64,000 bases of DNA from contig NZ_JAUSUA010000001.1 of the NCBI RefSeq assembly GCF_030813245.1, forward strand, positions 1 through 64,000, in the 5' to 3' direction. The stretch is from Alkalicoccobacillus murimartini. Lineage in GTDB: Bacteria > Bacillota > Bacilli > Bacillales > Bacillaceae_D. A program made the position numbers and the translations under genes. Shown here piece by piece: positions 32,030 to 40,837 of the stretch (position 1 is the stretch's first letter; each line of letters opens with the position of its first letter). Under the pieces are notes generated by a model, which was given only the letters and a program-made list of their open reading frames with translations, was not told the origin of the DNA and did no database searches.

Positions 32030-33911
32030 AGTTCATGATGTCATTAAATATTTGTTGATGTGGGTTTGATCTAGAGAAACCTTCGATACTTTTAGGACCA
32101 CCTGATGTTTGGTCACGGCCAATAAGAATAGCAGATGTATATTGATCGGTAAGTCCTGCAAACCAAATTTCATTATAATTGGATGTTGTGCCTGTTTTTC
32201 CTCCGACATAAGGAGCAGAAACATTGATCGAACGACCTGTTCCGTTAGTAACTACCGCAGCAAGCATTTGCCTCATCTTATCGTTGGTCGCTTTACTCCA
32301 GACTTGAGTTTCAGGTTGATCCCAGCTATAAAGCACATTTCCAGCACCGTCCTTTACCTCTGTAATACCGTGTGCAGGACTATAGACACCGTCGTGTGCA
32401 AAGGTTGTATAAGCTCTTGTTAGTTCAAGTGGAGATACCCCGGTACGAAAACCACCTAAAACGGATGCGAAGTTCTGCTTGTCGATATCTCCTACTTTTT
32501 CAAAGTTAAATTTGTCGAGGTAAGAGTAGGATGTTTCCAGTCCTGTTTTATTTATTAGGGCAACGGCTGCCGTGTTATAAGAGCTTGCTAAAGCTTGGTT
32601 TAATGTAACCATCCCAATCTCTTTATTATCATAGTTTTTAGGGCACCAGTCTTCTGGACCATTTGGGTAGCATTTATTCTTACCATCAATCTTTGCTGAT
32701 GGCCCGACACCTGTTTCTTCAACGTATGGTGCAAAGGCAAGTAATGGCTTAATCGATGAACCGGGTTGTCTAAAATCTTGATAGCCACGGTTAAAGTTAA
32801 ACTTCTCGTAGCCTTTTCCTCCAGTTAACGCAACGAGCTGATTGGTTTCATTGTCAATGACTGTTAATGAACCTTGGATCGTTTCATCCGGAATACGTTG
32901 ACTAATCGATTGCACTGCTTTTTTCTGCAGTAAAGGTTTGAGCGCAGTATGAATGGCAATGCCTTCATCAAGTAAAGATTGGACCTTTGCATCTAACTCT
33001 TCGTTTAATGTATCTTTTTCTTCGGATGTTGTAGCTTTTGCAATTAAATTAGAGAAGCCTTCTTCTTCTGCAACTAAATCTCTGAATTCATCTCGAATAT
33101 ACGTCACATAGTCAGGGAACATATCCGTTCGTTCTTGAACAGCAAGCTCAATGGATTCCTCCAATGCTTCCTCATATTCTTCTTCTGTAATTTTCTCTTC
33201 ATCAAGCATTTTCTTTAATACCCAGCCTTTACGATCCTCGGTTCTTTCCTGATGATCAATCGGATCAAAAAAGCTCGGGTTATTCGGAATGGCCGTCAAA
33301 AATGCAACTTGTGCGAGGGATAGGTCAGCACTACTTTTACTAAAGTAATATTGGCTTGCTGCCTCAATTCCGTAAGCTTGGTGACCAAAAAAAATGGAAT
33401 TTAAGTAGAGTTCAAGAATATCATCTTTCGTATAACGTTTTTCTACTTCACGAGAATACAAGATTTCGCTTAATTTACGTTGGTAGGTCTGGTCATGGCT
33501 TAAGTAAATATTACGAACAAGTTGCTGTGTAATCGTACTACCACCTTGTTCTAATTCACTGCTTTGTGCATTGGCCACAAAGGCTCTTGCAATTCCTGCC
33601 GTATCATAGCCATCATGTTCGTAAAATCGGCGATCCTCTGTGGCAACAAAAGAATCTATAAAAAGTTGAGGAATCTGGTCATATGATTTGTAGATCCGAT
33701 TAGTGTCTCGGTACACTTCAGAAATCAACCGTCCCTCTGAATCAAGAATATAACTATTGGAGGAGAGAAATAGCTCTTCTAATTCAATGTTTTGGTCAAA
33801 CGCCTCTGATAACGTCTCAACGTCATTCACTTCTGCCCCAACTCTAGTTAACAAAAGGACAAATGAAGCACATAAAACAGCGATGAGCAGCCAGCCTGTA
33901 CTTTGTCTCAT
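32028..33911 (-). CDS. pbpD: Class A penicillin-binding protein (PBP4/PbpD-like)
   Basis: 627-aa bifunctional peptidoglycan synthase. One N-terminal membrane anchor (about 6-22) precedes the GT51 glycosyltransferase (ATEDRRFYEHDGYD with the catalytic Glu, then QGGSTITQQLVRN) and the transpeptidase with SSIK in RQPGSSIKPLL, SYN in LASSYNTAAV and KTGT in GGKTGTTSN. The protein ends soon after the transpeptidase, with no PASTA or long tail. Its size fits B. subtilis PbpD (about 624 aa) better than PonA, PbpF or PbpG, so the symbol is probable only. Start ATG 33911 puts the anchor at the usual place. Confidence 0.88.
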   Translation of the reverse strand: MRQSTGWLLIAVLCASFVLLLTRVGAEVNDVETLSEAFDQNIELEELFLSSNSYILDSEGRLISEVYRDTNRIYKSYDQIPQLFIDSFVATEDRRFYEHDGYDTAGIARAFVANAQSSELEQGGSTITQQLVRNIYLSHDQTYQRKLSEILYSREVEKRYTKDDILELYLNSIFFGHQAYGIEAASQYYFSKSSADLSLAQVAFLTAIPNNPSFFDPIDHQERTEDRKGWVLKKMLDEEKITEEEYEEALEESIELAVQERTDMFPDYVTYIRDEFRDLVAEEEGFSNLIAKATTSEEKDTLNEELDAKVQSLLDEGIAIHTALKPLLQKKAVQSISQRIPDETIQGSLTVIDNETNQLVALTGGKGYEKFNFNRGYQDFRQPGSSIKPLLAFAPYVEETGVGPSAKIDGKNKCYPNGPEDWCPKNYDNKEIGMVTLNQALASSYNTAAVALINKTGLETSYSYLDKFNFEKVGDIDKQNFASVLGGFRTGVSPLELTRAYTTFAHDGVYSPAHGITEVKDGAGNVLYSWDQPETQVWSKATNDKMRQMLAAVVTNGTGRSINVSAPYVGGKTGTTSNYNEIWFAGLTDQYTSAILIGRDQTSGGPKSIEGFSRSNPHQQIFNDIMN

Positions 33912-34042
33912 ACTAATCTCACTTTCTTTGTAAGCTATTTTCCTAAAGTATACCATTGAAATGCTGGAATTTACAGGTGATCAGTCAATTTTACTGCGAC
34001 TTTATTCGTGAGTCGACTTCAAAAGCTATCAAACAAAAAAGG

Positions 34043-34071
34043 GCATGTTCGACTCCTTACGTGCATAGAAT
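34043..34071 (+). promoter_or_regulatory. Sigma-E-like promoter of prkA
   Basis: GCATGTT (-35), 14-bp spacer, CATAGAAT (-10): one mismatch each to the mother-cell sigma-E consensus, ending 36 bp before prkA. In B. subtilis prkA is transcribed by sigma-E. Confidence 0.55.
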
Positions 34072-34107
34072 TTACTAATCTCGGATCGACGAGGATGGAG
34101 GGGTATT

Positions 34108-36003
34108 GTGAGTATACTTAAAAAAATTGAACGTTTTCGGGAAGAAGAAGAGCGCCTAAAGTGGGAAGGAACATTTGAGGATTACCTGGAGCTAATTAAG
34201 GAAAAACCTTATGTGACACAAACCGCTCATTCCAGGGTGTACAATATGATTCATGATGCTGGAGTGGAGGAAAAGGATGGAAAGAAGACGTTCTCTTTTT
34301 TTAAGGAACAGATTTATGGTTTAGAAGAATCCATTGAACAGCTAGTAGAAGAATATTTCCATTCTGCTGCGAAACGATTAGATGTTAGAAAAAGAATTCT
34401 TCTTCTAATGGGTCCTGTAAGTGGTGGTAAATCAACATTGGTTACCATGTTGAAGCGCGGTTTAGAGCAGTATTCAAGGACAGATCGTGGGGCGGTTTAT
34501 GCGATCAAAGGATGCCCCATGCATGAAGATCCACTGCATTTAATTCCGCAACATCTGCGTGCAGATTTTCAAAAGGAGTATGGAGCAAAAATTGAAGGGC
34601 ATTTATCCCCATTAAATATGATGAGGCTAGAAGAAGAGTATGGAGGTCGCATTGAAGATGTGCTCGTGGAACGTATATTCTTCTCAGAGGATAAGCGAAC
34701 AGGAATTGGTACCTTTAGCCCATCAGATCCGAAATCACAGGATATTGCAGATTTAACTGGAAGCATTGATTTTTCCACAATTGCTGAATACGGATCTGAG
34801 TCTGATCCACGAGCCTATCGCTTTGATGGAGAATTAAACAAGGCAAACCGTGGGATGATGGAGTTTCAGGAGATGTTAAAGTGTGATGAAAAATTCTTAT
34901 GGCACTTACTTTCCTTAACCCAAGAAGGAAATTTTAAAGCGGGACGATTCGCCTTAATTTCTGCAGATGAACTCATTGTGGCGCATACCAATGAATCTGA
35001 GTATAAAACCTTTATTTCCAATAAGAAAAACGAGGCTTTGCACTCTCGGATTATTGTGATGAAAATTCCATACAATTTAAAGGTAAGTGAAGAAGAGAGA
35101 ATCTACAAAAAAATGATTGATGACAGTGACCTGTCTCATGTTCATATTGCTCCGCATGCATTAAGGGTAGCTGCTATTTTCACCATTTTAACTAGACTAA
35201 AAGACACCAATAAAGCAGGCATCGATTTAATTAAGAAGCTTAGGCTTTATGATGGAGAGAGTGTCGAAGGGTTTAACTCTCAAGATTTAGCGGAACTCAA
35301 AAATGAGCACACGGATGAGGGAATGGGCGGTATTGATCCAAGGTATGTAATCAACCGGATCTCTTCGGCTATTATAAGAAAACAACTGACGTCAATTAAT
35401 GCTTTAGATGTTCTTCGTTCAATTAAAGATGGCTTGGATCAGCATGCATCCATTTCAAAAGAAGAACGCGAGCGCTTTATGGACTTTATCTCAACGGCTA
35501 GAAAAGAATACGATAATATTGCCAAAAAAGAAGTGCAAAAGGCATTTGTGTATTCATACGATGAGTCCGCGAAAACATTAATGGATAATTATCTAGATAA
35601 TGTTGAAGCGTATTGCAATAAGAATAAATTGCGTGATCCACTAACAGGAGAAGAAATGACACCTGATGAGAAATTGATGCGCTCCATTGAAGAGCAAATC
35701 GGCATTTCAGAGAATGCCAAAAAGGCGTTTAGAGAAGAGATTCTTATCCGTATTTCGGCGTATGCCCGAAAAGGCAAAAAGTTTGATTACAATTCACATG
35801 AACGTTTAAGAGAAGCAATTCAGAAAAAGCTGTTTGCGGATCTAAAGGACATTGTGAAAATCACAACATCCGTAAAAACACCGGATGAATCGCAACTCAA
35901 AAAAGTGAATGAAGTCATCGCCAGACTAATCGACGAACATGGCTATAACTCTACATCTGCAAATGAGCTACTTCGCTATGTTGGAAGTTTACTCAATCGT
36001 TAA
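34108..36003 (+). CDS. prkA: PrkA serine protein kinase / AAA+ protein
   Basis: 631 aa, the exact usual length of Bacillus PrkA. An AAA+ ATPase domain has Walker A GPVSGGKST at 102-110 and a following Walker B-like region; the C-terminal third is the PrkA kinase-like domain. PrkA is linked to sporulation and the mother-cell programme and has been described both as a kinase and as an AAA+ protease. GTG start with GAGGGG upstream. It is expected to work with YhbH (40838-42010); here a signal peptidase, yidD, a VanY-type gene and a beta-helix gene have come between the two. Confidence 0.96.
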   Translation: MSILKKIERFREEEERLKWEGTFEDYLELIKEKPYVTQTAHSRVYNMIHDAGVEEKDGKKTFSFFKEQIYGLEESIEQLVEEYFHSAAKRLDVRKRILLLMGPVSGGKSTLVTMLKRGLEQYSRTDRGAVYAIKGCPMHEDPLHLIPQHLRADFQKEYGAKIEGHLSPLNMMRLEEEYGGRIEDVLVERIFFSEDKRTGIGTFSPSDPKSQDIADLTGSIDFSTIAEYGSESDPRAYRFDGELNKANRGMMEFQEMLKCDEKFLWHLLSLTQEGNFKAGRFALISADELIVAHTNESEYKTFISNKKNEALHSRIIVMKIPYNLKVSEEERIYKKMIDDSDLSHVHIAPHALRVAAIFTILTRLKDTNKAGIDLIKKLRLYDGESVEGFNSQDLAELKNEHTDEGMGGIDPRYVINRISSAIIRKQLTSINALDVLRSIKDGLDQHASISKEERERFMDFISTARKEYDNIAKKEVQKAFVYSYDESAKTLMDNYLDNVEAYCNKNKLRDPLTGEEMTPDEKLMRSIEEQIGISENAKKAFREEILIRISAYARKGKKFDYNSHERLREAIQKKLFADLKDIVKITTSVKTPDESQLKKVNEVIARLIDEHGYNSTSANELLRYVGSLLNR

Positions 36004-36522
36004 AAATGAAGAGGCTTGGAAAGAACTCTTTCATCTATAAAAAACTCGAATTATTATGCTAGTTAGACTGCATAGTGGTTCGGGTTTTTTCAATCAAATA
36101 AGAGTGTTAGGCCGCTCCGGACATACACTCCACTTTCCGTGGGCGGCTGGTGAGCCTACTTGTGCTGGCGCACTTCGAAGTCTCACCCAGGCCTTTCCTC
36201 CCACAGGAGTTTCCGTGTATGTCCTACGCTGGTTTAAGCTAATTAGAAGTAATTAGAGTTGAATTACTTCTAGGTTATATAAGTGTGCGTCATTCAATTT
36301 ATTCGCCTTTTCTTTCATATATTGTTATATCCAATACTCTTTCCATTTAAATGTGGATATCAAATGAAAAATCGATAATTTTACATAAGCTTTTAAAGCT
36401 CTTGTTTTAGATGGGGTGGTATGAGCGTAAGTGAAACAACCGATTAGGCTTCAACACTGATAAGGTTGTTCTCTTTGTTTAAAAGTGGTAAATTGAAAAG
36501 AAACGAATGGCGGAGGAACCTT
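36004..36522. other. Intergenic region with palindromic repeat element
   Basis: About 520 bp without a supported gene. A weak hairpin at 36045-36090 may end the prkA transcript. 36111-36224 is the palindromic element listed separately. The remainder is AT-rich and holds the signal peptidase leader. Confidence 0.6.
36111..36224. repeat. Palindromic Bacillus-type intergenic repeat element
   Basis: GC-richer than its surroundings, with terminal inverted repeats GGACATACAC (36119-36128) and GTGTATGTCC (36215-36224) and an inner GGTGAG/CTCACC helix, so the whole folds into one long hairpin. The CTTTCCGTGGGCGG...CCCACAGGAGTTTCC pattern is one I recognise from many Bacillus genomes. A truncated copy lies at 48561-48609. 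Confidence 0.75.
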
Positions 36523-37056
36523 GTGAGTAGAACGAAGAGTGAGCTTTTAGGTTGGGTAAAAGCAATTATTATTGCTATTGTACTGGCAGTCATTATTCGT
36601 ACCTTTCTTTTTACGAGTTACGAAGTTCGAGGAGAATCAATGCTGCCAACAGCTCATGAGGGAGAGCTGTTTATCATTAATAAGTTGAACTATCAATTTA
36701 GTGAACCGAGCCATGACGATCTGATTGTCTTTCATGCCACGCAAAATGAAGACTATATTAAGAGAGTCATTGGACTTCCTGGAGATACGGTTAGAGTTGA
36801 AAGTGATGTACTCTATATCAACGATGAAGCAGTAGATGAGCCTTATCTAGATGAGGTTAAACCTGGTCCTGGAACGTATACGCAGGATTTTGATGAGGTA
36901 ACGGTACCTGAAGGTCATGTTTTTGTGATGGGTGATAACCGTCCAAGTAGTCTAGATAGTCGCCGGATTGGCGCTGTTAGTGAAGATCAAATTGTCGGCA
37001 AGGTGGACTTACGATTCTGGCCATTATCTGAATTTACGTATATGGGTAATAAATAA
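36523..37056 (+). CDS. sipS: Signal peptidase I
   Basis: 177-aa type I signal peptidase of the Gram-positive type: one N-terminal membrane anchor (about 12-30), nucleophile Ser39 in RGESMLPT, general base Lys80 in DYIKRVIGLPGD, then GHVFVMGDNRPSSLDSR. It removes signal peptides from secreted proteins such as the 5'-nucleotidase here. I start at GTG 36523, 6 nt after GGAGG; the frame is open upstream without a site. The symbol is generic, as Bacillus has several Sip paralogues. Confidence 0.93.
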   Translation: MSRTKSELLGWVKAIIIAIVLAVIIRTFLFTSYEVRGESMLPTAHEGELFIINKLNYQFSEPSHDDLIVFHATQNEDYIKRVIGLPGDTVRVESDVLYINDEAVDEPYLDEVKPGPGTYTQDFDEVTVPEGHVFVMGDNRPSSLDSRRIGAVSEDQIVGKVDLRFWPLSEFTYMGNK

Positions 37057-37058
37057 GC

Positions 37059-37090
37059 AAAAAGGCGATCCGCGTGGATCGCCTTTTTTT
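37059..37090. terminator. Bidirectional terminator, sip / yidD
   Basis: AAAGGCGATCC-GCGT-GGATCGCCTTT, perfect stem with flanking A and T runs. Confidence 0.9.
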
Positions 37091-37092
37091 AT

Positions 37093-37353
37093 TTAGTGAG
37101 AATGATTACAACCTGAATGATCGGAATCTTCTTCCCCTGGTGGCATATCTATGCCTCCTGGATGGAATGGATGGCATTTTACCATTCTTTTTATAATCAG
37201 CCATGTTCCTTTAGCTGCACCAAAGCGACTAACAACCGTCATGCCATACTGTGAACAGGTTGGATAGAATCGGCAAGAAGGGGGAGTCCAGCTTGAGATG
37301 AAACGTCGATAAAAACGAATGATACCCAAAATCAATGTCTTCAGTACACTCAA
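37093..37353 (-). CDS. yidD: Membrane protein insertion efficiency factor YidD
   Basis: 86 aa; residues FYRRFISSWTPPSCRFYPTCSQYG and KRMVKCHPFHPGG are the YidD signature. It is a membrane-associated helper of YidC/Sec insertion. The start is uncertain: the listed TTG is only 1 nt after AGGAGG, whereas the CTG at codon 4 (first base 37344) has a 10-nt gap and aligns with the usual N-terminus (MKTL...). The C-terminal tail is His/Asp-rich (EEDSDHSGCNHSH). Confidence 0.93.
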   Translation of the reverse strand: MSVLKTLILGIIRFYRRFISSWTPPSCRFYPTCSQYGMTVVSRFGAAKGTWLIIKRMVKCHPFHPGGIDMPPGEEDSDHSGCNHSH

Positions 37354-37420
37354 TCCTCCTATTCACGTACATACATAATGAAGAGAAGCCTACAAAAAAT
37401 ACTAGAGCGACTCTTTATGC

Positions 37421-38299
37421 TTAAATTTCTCTTACCAAATCAAAAAATTCTTCTAGTACTAATTCACTTTCATACATTTCGATCGCTGATTCACCAACAT
37501 ATCGTAAGTGCCAAGGCTCATATCCATAGCCGGTGATATCTTCTTTATCCTTCTGATAACGGATGATAAAGCCAAAGTGGTGGGCATTATCTGCAAGCCA
37601 CTGTCCCTCTTTTGTATTCTCGTATTCCTGGACCAAGCCATAGTTCACGCTGGAACTCGATACATCCATTGCAAGACCGGATTGGTGTTCACTACTCCCT
37701 GGGTGAGCAACAAACTCCTGATCAGCACCTGATCTAGCTACCGCTTGATCATATAATTCCTGTTGTCGGTCATAAGATCGATAACCAGAAACAGCCGCTA
37801 ATTCAATGTTTTCCTCTCCAGCTGCGCCAAACAATGCTTCAAGAGCACCTGCGGCTTCCTCACGCATATAGCTTTTTGGTATATCTTGAAAGCCGTATGA
37901 GAATTTCACATCAGGGATGACCAGGTCATCGGGTACATAATCACTAGGGAGTAGATAATCATGATTAACAAACGTCAGGATATTATCTGGATTTTGAATA
38001 ACAGCCTGTCCATCTACTTCTTCAATGTCATTAAAGTATTCTGAAGGAAGAGAGAGTGTGTCTTCATCCACTTGTTCATCTGTATCTGACTGATCGGTTT
38101 CATTTGGATCTTCTTCAGGTATGTCTTCATTTGGTTCGTTAGCTTCATTTTCTTCTTGCTCTTCATCAGTTGGAGTAGAGTCATTCACTGTAGAATCCTG
38201 ATTATCAGAGCTATCATTTGTAGGCTCTTGGTTATATTGTGAGCAGCTGCTTAAAACAAGTGCACTAATGGCCACAATAAACCATCTATTTTTCTTCAT
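37421..38299 (-). CDS. VanY-type D,D-carboxypeptidase lipoprotein
   Basis: 292 aa. Signal peptide with lipobox LSSC (Cys19), then an 80-residue acidic linker full of Asp, Glu, Asn and Thr, then the M15B/VanY peptidase: AAVSGYRSYDRQQELY, zinc ligands His and Asp in SSEHQSGLAMDVSS and His in YEPWHLRYVG. It trims the terminal D-Ala of peptidoglycan stem peptides at the outer membrane face. The acidic spacer would let it reach into the wall and suits a high-pH or saline exterior. Confidence 0.92.
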   Translation of the reverse strand: MKKNRWFIVAISALVLSSCSQYNQEPTNDSSDNQDSTVNDSTPTDEEQEENEANEPNEDIPEEDPNETDQSDTDEQVDEDTLSLPSEYFNDIEEVDGQAVIQNPDNILTFVNHDYLLPSDYVPDDLVIPDVKFSYGFQDIPKSYMREEAAGALEALFGAAGEENIELAAVSGYRSYDRQQELYDQAVARSGADQEFVAHPGSSEHQSGLAMDVSSSSVNYGLVQEYENTKEGQWLADNAHHFGFIIRYQKDKEDITGYGYEPWHLRYVGESAIEMYESELVLEEFFDLVREI

Positions 38300-38387
38300 G
38301 ATTAAATTACCTGCCTAACTTATTTTCATTCCTTAATATATAAAACTATAACATACTGTCGATCTGTGCAACATGCAATTCCCCATC

Positions 38388-38418
38388 CAAAAGCTAGTTA
38401 TAAAAGCATAACCAGCTT
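38388..38418 (-). terminator. Terminator of the WYL-like gene
   Basis: 11-bp stem AAGCTAGTTAT/ATAACCAGCTT, fully paired only as leftward RNA because of a G-U pair, then four U. Confidence 0.65.
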
Positions 38419-38437
38419 TGGTAGCGATTAACCGTGC

Positions 38438-38653
38438 TTATGCTTCTTTTTGCTGGACAGGTAGGACAGATAAAATACGATCAACTGAAAAACGTCGGAT
38501 CTGCTTACGTTGATGACAATAACCAGTAAGAAGTCCATTTGAAAGTTTATCGGCTGTTATAATTCGGTGGGTCATTTGATTTGACTTAGAAAGATAGATT
38601 AATTCAATTAAATTTTTCTGTAGACAGCTTTTTGTGAGGAATGACGTAAACAT
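38438..38653 (-). CDS. Small WYL-domain-like protein
   Basis: 71 aa. LIELIYLSKSNQMTHRIITADKLSNGLLTGYCHQRKQIRRFSVDRILSVLPV follows the pattern of one WYL-type beta-barrel: an IELIYLS strand, a turn, and the closing R-x-F-x-(V/L)-D-R-I. Free-standing mini-WYL proteins of this length are common in Bacillus and may sense ligands or bind nucleic acid; none has a settled function that I know. ATG start follows a G-rich stretch. Confidence 0.75.
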   Translation of the reverse strand: MFTSFLTKSCLQKNLIELIYLSKSNQMTHRIITADKLSNGLLTGYCHQRKQIRRFSVDRILSVLPVQQKEA

Positions 38654-38800
38654 CTCAAGGCCCCCTTTTTTTTATAGTATATGCGAACATTTGTTCCTTA
38701 TCAACAGAAAATAACAGTTTAGAAAAAATTACCTTAGCTTCTCATCTTGGACAGGAAATTGTTATTTGAATTATACTTATCACTAAGTGAGGTGGATTGT

Positions 38801-40576
38801 ATGAAGGAAATAAAGGTATCCCAAAAAATCTTATCAAAATACAAACATCTTCAGAGTGCGCTTGATGTAGCACAGGAGGGTGATTCCATCCTTTTAGAGG
38901 AAGGAACATACAAAGGAATATTCATAATTGACAAGTCTATTACGATTACCGGTATCGGCGAGAAGGATGCTGTGATTGTAGAAGGCTCGATACATATAAA
39001 AAACCAAGCCAATGTAACCGTAGGAAATATAACGTTACAGGACGGAGAAATAGGTTTTCTTGTCGCAGAAGGCTCGTTGAAGCTTGATCACTGTGATGTG
39101 AATAGAATGAGTCATTCGGCTATCTCCGTATCAGAACAAGGCAAAGCCACTTTGCGTGAAGTCATCATGCAGAAAAATGAGCACGCAATCATTACAGAAG
39201 GGTACATGTCGCTATTATATTGTGCACTTTCCAAACAAAAAGCAGTTCAAATTCGTATGAGTCAACATGCTAGAATGGTGCTAAAGCATACGCATATCTT
39301 CCAAGGTATGGAGGAAGCGGTGATCTTAACTGATAAAAGCCAAATGGTGATGGAGGATTGCTCTGTCTATGGACATGCTGGTTCTAGAGCTCAGGTGTTT
39401 TTGCAAGATGACGTCACACTCTCTTTAGTCTCTAGCAGGATATATGAAGGGAAGTTTGGAGGCATCGAAGCAATTGGTGGCAAACTTTCATTAAAAAATA
39501 CGGTTCTTTCACGGAATGATGGCCATCAGATTTTACTCAGCGAGAGTACATCTGTGATCAGTCACTCCTATATTCATAGTGGAGATATTGGTTGCCTAGT
39601 GAAGGAAGGTGCAAGCTTACGTTTAGAACACACACGCATGGTTGCTCATTTGCAGGCACAAGTCAATGTCCAGGGTGGACAGCTTAAAGTTAAGCACTGC
39701 TCAATTTTAAGTGGCAAAGGGAATGCCATACTGATTGCTGCAAGTGGTGAGGCTGTAATTAGTGATAGCGAAGTGGCCGGGCATGTCCTCCCACAAATTT
39801 GTGTATCAGAGCAAGGGAATACAATAATAGAACGATCTTCGATTCATCATGGTGAGCATTATGGAGTATGGCTAACTGAACAATCATCTGCAGCGATTTT
39901 TCAGACAAATATCTATAGCCATAAACAAATTCAATTAGTCGTTGCCGAACAAAGTTTCTTGGAGATGGATACAACCTCTATTTATGAAGGTGATGAGAAT
40001 GGGCTTCACTTCTTAGAAGAAAGCAGAGGACATCTTAGCCATTGCGAGATCTATCGACATGGAGAAGATTATCCACAAGTGATCGTTCGTGGAGCGGCCG
40101 ATCCTGTTTTTACAAACTGTATCGTATCAGAGAGTCCATCTAATGCGATGTGGTTTGTAGAAGCAGCAAAAGGTCGTATCGAAAACTGCCGATTTGTTCA
40201 ACATGGGTTACCGCAACTTGAAATTACAGAAGGAAGTGCACCAGTTATTGTCGCGACATCTATTATTGAGGGTGGTGATTGTGCCATTCATATTCGTGAA
40301 GCCGGACCTCATATTGAAGATTGTACGTTTACCGATAACGCAGCCTCCATTGTCATGGAAGGAAATTGTCCTGCAGAAATAATTGGGGATGGGGCAGAGG
40401 TTCTTCTGCATTATGCTGAACATAAGAGAAACGAAGAGGAACGCTTGTCCAATCTTGATGAGAAGACGCTAGAACGTATTCAGAAGTCACAACTCCTTGC
40501 TGAAAAAGAAGCTAGAACAGCAGAAATTGTAGGTTTAGTTGAGGAACTAGAACGTAGATTAGGTAAGGGATATTAA
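38801..40576 (+). CDS. Right-handed parallel beta-helix protein
   Basis: 591 aa. Residues about 20-545 are some twenty coils of 22-24 residues with recurring patterns such as ITITGIGEKDAVIVEG, A-x-V-x-N-x-(I/T)-L and G-x-A-x-(L/I)-x-x-(C/S), as in pectate-lyase-like folds. There is no signal peptide and no catalytic triad that I can see. The last 45 residues are a charged helix (EERLSNLDEKTLERIQKSQLLAEKEA), likely a coiled coil. The start is ATG 38801 after GAGGTGG. Cytoplasmic beta-helix proteins of this type in Bacilli may be linked to SpoVK-like AAA partners, but no such gene is here. Placement between prkA and yhbH hints at a sporulation role; this is inference. Confidence 0.85.
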   Translation: MKEIKVSQKILSKYKHLQSALDVAQEGDSILLEEGTYKGIFIIDKSITITGIGEKDAVIVEGSIHIKNQANVTVGNITLQDGEIGFLVAEGSLKLDHCDVNRMSHSAISVSEQGKATLREVIMQKNEHAIITEGYMSLLYCALSKQKAVQIRMSQHARMVLKHTHIFQGMEEAVILTDKSQMVMEDCSVYGHAGSRAQVFLQDDVTLSLVSSRIYEGKFGGIEAIGGKLSLKNTVLSRNDGHQILLSESTSVISHSYIHSGDIGCLVKEGASLRLEHTRMVAHLQAQVNVQGGQLKVKHCSILSGKGNAILIAASGEAVISDSEVAGHVLPQICVSEQGNTIIERSSIHHGEHYGVWLTEQSSAAIFQTNIYSHKQIQLVVAEQSFLEMDTTSIYEGDENGLHFLEESRGHLSHCEIYRHGEDYPQVIVRGAADPVFTNCIVSESPSNAMWFVEAAKGRIENCRFVQHGLPQLEITEGSAPVIVATSIIEGGDCAIHIREAGPHIEDCTFTDNAASIVMEGNCPAEIIGDGAEVLLHYAEHKRNEEERLSNLDEKTLERIQKSQLLAEKEARTAEIVGLVEELERRLGKGY

Positions 40577-40607
40577 CCACGAGAGTTGTGCTCTTGTGGT
40601 TTTTTTG
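40575..40607 (+). terminator. Terminator after the beta-helix gene
   Basis: AACCACGAGAG pairs with CTCTTGTGGTT (one G-T), then seven T. Confidence 0.88.
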
Positions 40608-40837
40608 TCGTAGAGGAGGTTGTCCTTGCATACACTAAATAACAACGTGAAACAAGATGAGAGTGATTCATCTGAATTTTTTGGCAACTCTTTCACTTGT
40701 CTGCATAAGATAAGGTAATCACTATAATGAGGCTTTCACATAGTGAACCAACTCCACCATACTATATGCAAAAAAGTCTGAAGTTGTGCATATCCAGGCA
40801 AAGCTGTTTACGCATAAATAAACAGGGAGGGAAACAT

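Noticed and set aside
36056-36256. 66-codon ORF after prkA
   Set aside because: It runs through the palindromic repeat element and has no ribosome site.
40629-40636. Sigma-E -10 box CATACACT ahead of yhbH
   Set aside because: The -10 matches perfectly but no acceptable -35 lies 14 bp upstream, so it is not listed as a promoter.
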